A stretch of 7,587 nt of DNA. It comes from Comamonadaceae bacterium. Lineage in GTDB: Bacteria > Pseudomonadota > Gammaproteobacteria > Burkholderiales > Burkholderiaceae_C. The notes below the pieces were generated by a model. The model was not told the DNA's origin. It made no database searches and saw only the letters and a program-made list of their open reading frames with translations. The DNA lies in NCBI GenBank assembly GCA_947454695.1, contig CANGMW010000126.1:1-7587 (forward strand). The letters are read 5' to 3'. Below, in pieces: positions 1 to 4,160 of the stretch (its first letter is position 1; each line of letters begins with the position of its first letter). A program made the position numbers and the translations under genes.

Positions 1-483
1 CCCGATGCCTTGAGCAAAGGCACCATCAACGGCTGCGTTATCCCCTGGGAAGTGGTGCCCTCAGTCAAGGTGCACGAGCTCACCAAGTACCACGCCGAGT
101 TCGACCCGGCTGGCGGCGCCCTGTACACCACCACCTTTGTGATGGCCATGAACAAGGCCAAGTACAACTCACTCCCGCCCGACCTGAAGCAAGTCATCGA
201 CAAAAACTCCGGCATCGAAACCTCGGGCTGGCTGGGCAAGGTTCAGCAGGGCAACGACCCGCTGGGCCGCAAAGCGGCCACCGACCGCGGCAACAACATC
301 TTCACGGTGAGTGCTGCCGAGTCCCAGGAGTTCCGCCGCAAATCGCGTTCAATCGAGGTCGAGTGGATTGAGGACATGAACAAGCGCGGCTTTGACGGTC
401 GCAAGCTGATTGAGACTGCCCGTGCCTTGATCGAAAAACACGGCAAAACGGCCCCGGCTAAGGCTCCCGCGAAAAAGGCCTGA
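1..483 (+). CDS. TRAP transporter substrate-binding protein (DctP family), 3' part only
   Basis: This is the C-terminal 160 residues of a periplasmic solute receptor for a tripartite (TRAP) transporter, which captures an organic acid-type ligand and hands it to a membrane permease pair. The frame is open from base 1, so the true start and signal peptide lie upstream. Family members are usually around 330-370 residues, so roughly 200 are missing. Recognition rests on the segment GTINGCVIPWEVVPSVKVHE, followed by FDPAGGALYTTTFVMAMNKA and then SLPPDLKQVID, all typical of the C-terminal lobe of DctP-like proteins. The ligand cannot be told from this part. The protein ends in a short Lys/Ala/Pro tail (KTAPAKAPAKKA) that is not part of the family fold. 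The matching permease genes are not in this window; they may lie upstream or elsewhere. The gene is followed by a strong terminator, so it ends its transcription unit. Family call is confident, substrate unknown. Confidence 0.88.
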   Translation, partial: PDALSKGTINGCVIPWEVVPSVKVHELTKYHAEFDPAGGALYTTTFVMAMNKAKYNSLPPDLKQVIDKNSGIETSGWLGKVQQGNDPLGRKAATDRGNNIFTVSAAESQEFRRKSRSIEVEWIEDMNKRGFDGRKLIETARALIEKHGKTAPAKAPAKKA

Positions 484-509
484 ATAGCCACGCAGTTTTC
501 AAGCTGATC

Positions 510-538
510 AAGGACTCCTTCGCGGAGTCCTTTTTTTT
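510..538 (+). terminator. Rho-independent terminator after the TRAP receptor gene
   Basis: A perfect inverted repeat, GGACTCC (512-518) and GGAGTCC (524-530), closes a five-base loop TTCGC. It is extended by AA at 510-511 pairing with the first Ts, and is followed directly by eight T residues (531-538). It lies 27 bases after the stop codon of the receptor gene and 19 bases before the ATG of the NUDIX gene. It should end the upstream transcript and force the NUDIX gene to use its own promoter. Confidence 0.9.
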
Positions 539-556
539 GCCACTACACTTGGAATC

Positions 557-1102
557 ATGTACCGCACCCCGATCCAACATTGCAAAAACTGCGGCGCCGC
601 CGTGGTCTACCGCGTACCCGATGACGGCGACACCAAGCCGCGCGCGGTCTGTCCGGCTTGCAAAACCATCCATTACGAAAACCCGCTCAACGTGGTGGGC
701 ACGGTGCCGTATTGGGGCGAGAAAATTTTGTTGTGCAAACGCAATATCGAACCACGTTTTGGCAAGTGGACCCTGCCAGCCGGCTTTTTGGAACTGGGCG
801 AAACACTGGCCCAAGGCGCTGCCCGAGAAACCCAGGAGGAAGCCGGTGCGCAGTTTGAAATGGAAGGCCTGTTCAGCATCCTCAGCGTAGCCCGCGTCGG
901 GCAGGTGCATATGTTCTACCGCGCACGCCTGCTGAGCGACCAGTTTGATCCCGGCACCGAAACCATTGAAGCCCGACTCTTTGACGAAGCCGACATCCCC
1001 TGGGAGGAGATCGCCTTTCGCACCGTTAAAGAAACGCTGGATCTATTTTTTGCGGACCGCCGCAGTGGCCAATTTGGCATCCACGACCGCGATATTGGCT
1101 AA
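557..1102 (+). CDS. NUDIX hydrolase with N-terminal zinc ribbon
   Basis: A 181-residue soluble, probably cytoplasmic hydrolase of nucleoside diphosphates linked to another group. Residues 1-40 form a small zinc ribbon with two CxxC pairs (C9/C12 and C32/C35), like the Nudix_N_2 domain. The NUDIX box runs from G76 to A98 and fits GX5EX7REUXEEXGU: G76, E82, R90-E91, E94-E95, G97. These residues bind the catalytic Mg2+. Only the two U positions (T92 and A98) are weak matches to the usual bulky aliphatic residue. This zinc-ribbon architecture is found in COG1051-type enzymes often annotated as ADP-ribose pyrophosphatase-like, but the substrate cannot be read from the motif. No good Shine-Dalgarno is present: the only candidate, GGA at 551-553, is three bases from the ATG. 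A TACACT hexamer at 544-549 could be a -10 element that would give a nearly leaderless message. Start at 557 is the natural one because the terminator stem sits just upstream and the zinc ribbon begins at residue 9. Confidence 0.9.
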   Translation: MYRTPIQHCKNCGAAVVYRVPDDGDTKPRAVCPACKTIHYENPLNVVGTVPYWGEKILLCKRNIEPRFGKWTLPAGFLELGETLAQGAARETQEEAGAQFEMEGLFSILSVARVGQVHMFYRARLLSDQFDPGTETIEARLFDEADIPWEEIAFRTVKETLDLFFADRRSGQFGIHDRDIG

Positions 1103-1157
1103 GCCAACAAGCGCTTGATTACTGAGCGGCAACCTTTCTATTGACTGAGCCTGATAA

Positions 1158-2378
1158 ATGACCGTCCACATTCTGCAGCATGGGCTTAAAAACAAGGTCA
1201 CCCATTACTACAGCGAAACTGCTGAATACACAGCTGCACTGAAGGTATTGGGTTTGGACTATGTTGTGTATGTACACCAGAACTGCGAAGCCGAGATTGT
1301 TCAAGAGTTCAATGCCAAGCCCGTATTTCCATATGCGCCTGATACCCTGCTCGATTCCAACCCCGTCACCCAAGAGATGAGCCAGTACATCACCTTAGGT
1401 GAATCATTTGCAGATACTTTAATCAACAACTTACCCAAAAAATTCACAGCCAACGACCTGATTTATGTGCCATACGGCTCACAAAACGAGGCCTATGCTT
1501 TGATGCGTTGGCTCCAAAAAACCGGTATTTATCCTTTTCCCAAAATCGCCATTTTTTGCCATCGACCAGAAATCATCTGGCAAACCAGTGAAGACCGAAC
1601 TCAAACGGTTGCCAGCCCGACTTTTTGGCGATGGCCGGGTCATTTTTTTCGACCAGGCAAAGGACCTTCAAGCACCTACTTGGTCACCTGCAGTGACAGA
1701 CTGGCCCGGGTACTTAACAAACTCTCAGAATTGCCTGCGTTGGTGACGGGATTGGCCACCTCCCTTGCCATGGAGCTAGAACGTGCAACTGCGCATCCCA
1801 AAAACATTGACGTGGGATTGATCGGCACATTTCGCCCGGAACGAGGAAGTACCAGTATGGCGGCCATACTGTTGCAGATCGATCAAGTGCAATCTGGGCT
1901 CACCTATTTGGTTCAAACGACACATGAGACGGAAAAACAAAGCCTGATGACCGAACTTAACGAACGCGGTTTCCAAGGCCATATGGAATTTGCGGTTGGC
2001 GCACTCACGACAATGGCTTATACAGCCCAGATGGTCAGGTGTAAATTGCTTTTGCTTCCCTACGCTCCTCCCAGGTACGCATTGCGGTCCTCCGGTGTTC
2101 TGTCTGAAGCCGCTTCCTACGGCATTCCCGTGGTGGTGCCCGGCCAAACGTGGATGGCAGATGCGATTGAGAGCGGGCGGGTCAGTGGGATGATTTTTGC
2201 AAAATTCAACACACACCACATAGCCAGAGCAACAGTTGCCTCGCTGAAAAACTTGGCGACGTTGCGCGAAAAGGCACTTGCATTGGCGCCAGCCTGGCGA
2301 GAACAAAATAATGCGCAAAGCAATTTAAAAGCCATTTTCAAGGTTTTGAAAATTCCATTTAAAAGCTCAGTCACTTAG
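1158..2378 (+). CDS. Putative GT-B-fold glycosyltransferase (GT4-like)
   Basis: A 406-residue protein that I read as a sugar-nucleotide-dependent glycosyltransferase of the two-Rossmann GT-B type. The N-terminal half (about 1-200) carries alternating hydrophobic strands such as DLIYVPYGSQNEAY (100-113) and PKIAIFCHRPEIIW (128-141). The C-terminal half begins with the glycine-rich strand-loop DVGLIGTFRPERG (218-230) and contains RSSGVLSEAASYGIPVVVP (310-328), which matches the donor-binding signature of family GT4. The canonical EX7E motif is incomplete: E317 fits the second Glu, but position 309, where the first should be, is Leu. No signal peptide or clear membrane span is seen, so it is probably cytoplasmic or peripheral to the inner membrane. 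TAA lies immediately before the ATG, so 1158 is the earliest possible start; the Shine-Dalgarno is poor. Sampled stretches run about 45-60% GC, lower than the NUDIX gene (about 62-70% sampled), which may hint at transfer. No partner polysaccharide genes are nearby and the acceptor is unknown. Fold call is moderate, function tentative. Confidence 0.6.
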   Translation: MTVHILQHGLKNKVTHYYSETAEYTAALKVLGLDYVVYVHQNCEAEIVQEFNAKPVFPYAPDTLLDSNPVTQEMSQYITLGESFADTLINNLPKKFTANDLIYVPYGSQNEAYALMRWLQKTGIYPFPKIAIFCHRPEIIWQTSEDRTQTVASPTFWRWPGHFFRPGKGPSSTYLVTCSDRLARVLNKLSELPALVTGLATSLAMELERATAHPKNIDVGLIGTFRPERGSTSMAAILLQIDQVQSGLTYLVQTTHETEKQSLMTELNERGFQGHMEFAVGALTTMAYTAQMVRCKLLLLPYAPPRYALRSSGVLSEAASYGIPVVVPGQTWMADAIESGRVSGMIFAKFNTHHIARATVASLKNLATLREKALALAPAWREQNNAQSNLKAIFKVLKIPFKSSVT

Positions 2379-2418
2379 CCTCATCTATTGAATTGATTAA
2401 CCGATCTTTGGAGAACAC

Positions 2419-3015
2419 ATGTTTTGTCACCAGTGTGGATCACCCGTAGTCCAGAGCGCAAAGTTTTGCGCCAAGTGCGGTATTGGCCTGATAGACACAG
2501 CTTCTACGACTGAAGCGCTCAACCCACAATCGGCAGCACCAACGCAAACAATGCCTGACATGAGGCCGCCCCAGCACAGCGCTCATCAGTCTGAATTGGC
2601 AGACCGCAGTACCCGCTTAGGTGCCTGCGTGCTCGACTTTCTCATCTTTTTGGCATGCCTTATTCCAGGTTTGCTTGTCATGTCTGCGTCTGACTCCGAT
2701 GGCGGCAAGGGATTCGGGGGCGCATTGCTCGCCGTGGGTTGGCTTGGGTTGTTGGTTCTTCAAACGGTGTATCTGTTGAAGTACGGGCAGAGTTTGGGCA
2801 AACGGGTCTTGAAAATCCGCATCGTACGGGTGTCTGACGAGCGCCTTCCAGGGTTCTTGAAAGTCGTCTTGTTGCGCTTGTGGGTTCCCAGCTTAGTGTG
2901 CGGCATTCCCTACGCTGGCGCTGTCTTCTGGCTCATTGACGGCCTGTTCATCTTGCGCGACGACAAACGCTGCTTGCACGACCTGATCGCGCAAACTAAG
3001 GTCATCAAGGCATGA
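2419..3015 (+). CDS. RDD family membrane protein with N-terminal zinc ribbon
   Basis: A 198-residue inner-membrane protein of unknown physiological role. Residues 1-22 form a zinc ribbon (C3/C6 and C17/C20, CHQCG and CAKCG knuckles). A Pro/Gln/Ser-rich linker of about 40 residues follows (roughly 25-62), then an RDD domain. The domain shows the conserved Arg and Asp of helix one (R66 and D73 in RLGACVLD). Hydrophobic spans lie near 70-90, 101-121 and 146-176, with the characteristic GQSLGKRVLKIRIVR (123-137) between the second and third. It ends with the usual DDKRCLHDLIAQTKV signature (181-195). RDD proteins have been linked to transport or membrane maintenance in some bacteria, but no function can be assigned here. 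A good Shine-Dalgarno, GGAGA at 2410-2414, stands four bases before the ATG and fixes the start. The gene lies 40 bases after the glycosyltransferase-like gene on the same strand and may share its transcript. It converges on the tRNA gene downstream. Confidence 0.85.
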   Translation: MFCHQCGSPVVQSAKFCAKCGIGLIDTASTTEALNPQSAAPTQTMPDMRPPQHSAHQSELADRSTRLGACVLDFLIFLACLIPGLLVMSASDSDGGKGFGGALLAVGWLGLLVLQTVYLLKYGQSLGKRVLKIRIVRVSDERLPGFLKVVLLRLWVPSLVCGIPYAGAVFWLIDGLFILRDDKRCLHDLIAQTKVIKA

Positions 3016-3026
3016 GCCGTGCACGC

Positions 3027-3077
3027 GAGGCCTTTTTTCGCTGACTAAGGTGCATAAAATCCAATGAAAAAGGCCTC
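3027..3077. repeat. 11-base inverted repeat overlapping the tRNA terminator
   Basis: GAGGCCTTTTT at 3027-3037 is a perfect reverse complement of AAAAAGGCCTC at 3067-3077, with a 29-base loop. The right arm is also the left arm of the terminator hairpin at 3067-3102, so the two structures exclude each other. It lies in the short gap after the RDD gene stop. A run of six Ts (3033-3038) also follows a weak five-base stem (AAGGC 3007-3011 with GCCTT 3030-3034), which might act as a poor terminator for the plus-strand genes. Pairing is seen in the sequence; any function is inference. Confidence 0.5.
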
Positions 3078-3102
3078 CAAGAATCACTTCTTGAAGGCCT
3101 TT
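3067..3102 (-). terminator. Rho-independent terminator after tRNA-Pro
   Basis: A long hairpin: AAAGGCCT (3069-3076) pairs with AGGCCTTT (3095-3102). After one mismatch, CAAGAA (3078-3083) pairs with TTCTTG (3088-3093) around the loop TCAC. Read on the minus strand the stem is followed by a T-run (the As at 3067-3071), as expected for an intrinsic terminator 11 bases beyond the tRNA CCA end. On the plus strand only three Ts follow (3100-3102, partly in the stem), so it would be weaker for the converging RDD gene, although it could act in both directions. Confidence 0.8.
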
Positions 3103-3113
3103 GCCGTTTGAAT

Positions 3114-3190
3114 TGGTCGGTGTGAAAGGATTCGAACCTTCGACCCCTTGCACCCCATGCAAGTGCGCTACCAGGCTGCGCCACACACCG
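3114..3190 (-). tRNA. tRNA-Pro (anticodon GGG)
   Basis: On the minus strand this 77-base gene folds as a full cloverleaf. The acceptor stem is CGGTGTG/CACACCG with discriminator A and an encoded CCA (3116-3114). The D arm is GCGC/GCGC with loop AGCCTGGTA. The anticodon stem CTTGC/GCAAG holds loop ATGGGGT with anticodon GGG at plus-strand positions 3154-3156. The T arm has loop TTCGAAT. It closely resembles the E. coli tRNA-Pro(GGG) gene. It decodes CCC and, by wobble, CCU. It sits 37 bases after the MerR-type gene, a position I know from other Burkholderiales, has a TATAAT upstream and a terminator hairpin just downstream. Confidence 0.97.
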
Positions 3191-3202
3191 ATCTAGCTTT
3201 GA

Positions 3203-3208
3203 ATTATA
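3203..3208 (-). promoter_or_regulatory. Putative -10 element for tRNA-Pro
   Basis: The minus strand reads TATAAT, a perfect consensus -10, twelve bases before the first base of the mature tRNA. It lies in the AT-rich gap between the MerR gene stop and the tRNA. The hexamer 17 bases further upstream (CTAAGT, 3231-3226) is a poor match to TTGACA and overlaps the end of the MerR gene. The tRNA may therefore be transcribed from here, by read-through from the MerR gene, or both. Confidence 0.5.
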
Positions 3209-3227
3209 ACCTGACCGAGTACCGGAC

Positions 3228-3680
3228 TTAGAGGGGGCTTGAGAGTAATTCGCGGATTTCAGTCAACTCGCGGCGCACTTGGAGCAGGTTGTAGGCACTC
3301 GACGCACCGAGCTCCTCAGTCAAATCGCTGTCTTGGAAATCTTCGATGTCCGCGTCGTTGATTTCCAGCACTTCAACGCCTTCGAGCATGACCTCGCCGT
3401 TGCGCTTTTTATCGCGCTCGGCGTGGAGCAGTTCCTGCATCTTGTTGCGTGCGCCACTGATGGTGAAGCCCTGGTCGTACAACAGATCGCGGATGCGCCG
3501 GATCATGAGCACTTCATGGTGCTGGTAATAGCGCCGGTTGCCGCGCCGTTTCATGGGGCGCAACTGGGTAAATTCCTGCTCCCAATACCGTAGCACGTGG
3601 GGCTTGACGCCACACAAATCGGCGACTTCACCGATGGTGAAATAGCGTTTGGCGGGAATAGACGGGAGAGGTTTCTCCAT
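3228..3680 (-). CDS. MerR-family transcriptional regulator
   Basis: A 150-residue DNA-binding protein. The winged helix-turn-helix is at the N-terminus: FTIGEVADLCGVKPHVLRYW (14-33), then RPMKRRGNRRYY (41-52) forming the wing, and the HEVLMIRRIRDLLYDQGFTISGAR helix region (55-78), all typical of MerR proteins. The C-terminal part is short and acidic (about 97-125), then ends in a likely helix. It has a single Cys (C23), so it lacks the metal-binding cysteines of MerR/CueR-type sensors and probably has no classical small-molecule pocket. Its target is unknown. It follows ihfA by 114 bases and precedes tRNA-Pro, a conserved position in Burkholderiales. I chose the ATG at 3680. An in-frame TTG at 3689 would add three residues (L/M-I-S), and neither start has a convincing Shine-Dalgarno. 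Family confidence is high, role unassigned. Confidence 0.9.
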   Translation of the reverse strand: MEKPLPSIPAKRYFTIGEVADLCGVKPHVLRYWEQEFTQLRPMKRRGNRRYYQHHEVLMIRRIRDLLYDQGFTISGARNKMQELLHAERDKKRNGEVMLEGVEVLEINDADIEDFQDSDLTEELGASSAYNLLQVRRELTEIRELLSSPL

Positions 3681-3794
3681 TGAAATCAATGCTCTACAGG
3701 GGAAAGCTTGGAGATTACTCTAACTTGGCTCTCTTGCAAAGCCTCTTGGCAACTTTTCTGTCAAGACTTACCCGCACTGACCGACCGAAGTGGC
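3681..3794 (-). promoter_or_regulatory. Leader region between ihfA and the MerR gene, possible promoter/operator
   Basis: This 114-base gap is much longer than the other gaps in the block. On the minus strand it has a perfect TTGACA (3764-3759) but no good -10 at the usual 16-18 base distance. Two related segments, TTGCCAAGAGGC (3752-3741) and TTGCAAGAGAGC (3739-3728), follow, and the core GCCAAG recurs exactly 21 bases apart (3750-3745 and 3729-3724). That could be an operator spaced by two helical turns. I see no terminator after ihfA. The repeats and hexamer are seen; promoter function is inference. Confidence 0.3.
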
Positions 3795-4130
3795 TCAGGC
3801 GGCGGGACTGCTCCGACCTTCGTCCTGAATTTGTTCTTTGAGCTTGTGGCTGGCGTGAAAGGTCACGACGCGACGCGCTTCAATCGGGATGGACTCGCCG
3901 GTGCGGGGATTGCGCCCGGGGCGCGGCGCTTTGGTTCGGATCTGAAAATTACCGAAGCCGGAAATTTTGACGTCCTGACCATCAACCAGGCTGTCAGAAA
4001 TCAGGTCGAAAAATGCATCGATCATGTCTTTGGACTCGCGCTTGTTCAAGCCAATTTGATCAAACAGCAGTTCAGCCAGCTGCGCCTTGGTCAAAGCGGG
4101 GGTTTCTAGGCTCTCAACGGTGAAGTCCAT
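3795..4130 (-). CDS. ihfA: Integration host factor subunit alpha
   Basis: A 111-residue HU/IHF-family protein that pairs with IhfB to bind specific DNA sites and bend them sharply, shaping promoters, replication origins and phage or transposon recombination. Residues 12-50 form the helical dimerisation body (LTKAQLAELLFDQIGLNKRE...). GFGNF (58-62) starts the beta region, and RPGRNPRTGE (70-79) is the DNA-inserting arm with the intercalating proline P75. IPIEARRVVTFHASHKLKE (81-99) completes the fold. These match the alpha rather than the beta subunit as I know them from E. coli. About ten extra residues (MDFTVESLET) precede the point where E. coli IhfA begins. The start is supported by GAGGA four bases before the ATG. 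It lies 30 bases after pheT, so co-transcription is likely, as in E. coli, where ihfA follows pheT and also has a promoter inside it. Confidence 0.96.
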   Translation of the reverse strand: MDFTVESLETPALTKAQLAELLFDQIGLNKRESKDMIDAFFDLISDSLVDGQDVKISGFGNFQIRTKAPRPGRNPRTGESIPIEARRVVTFHASHKLKEQIQDEGRSSPAA

Positions 4131-4160
4131 AGCGTCCTCGTTATTTTTGTTGGATGGGAC

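Noticed and set aside
458..910. 150-codon minus-strand open frame across the TRAP terminator and the NUDIX gene
   Set aside because: It runs antisense through the terminator stem and the NUDIX box, has no recognisable domain, and is explained by the high GC of the plus-strand gene.
1776..2318. 180-codon minus-strand open frame inside the glycosyltransferase-like gene
   Set aside because: Composition is Cys/His/Arg-rich without any motif, typical of an antisense shadow. The plus-strand frame has a clear Rossmann pattern.
2893..3186. 97-codon minus-strand open frame covering the tRNA
   Set aside because: It starts in the tRNA and reads through its terminator into the antisense of the RDD gene; the VEGSNPFTP-like stretch is just translated tRNA sequence.
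3114..3190. tRNA-Pro as an integration site for a mobile element
   Set aside because: No second copy of the tRNA 3' end, integrase gene or other mobility gene is visible in the window, and the neighbours on both sides look like ordinary chromosomal genes.
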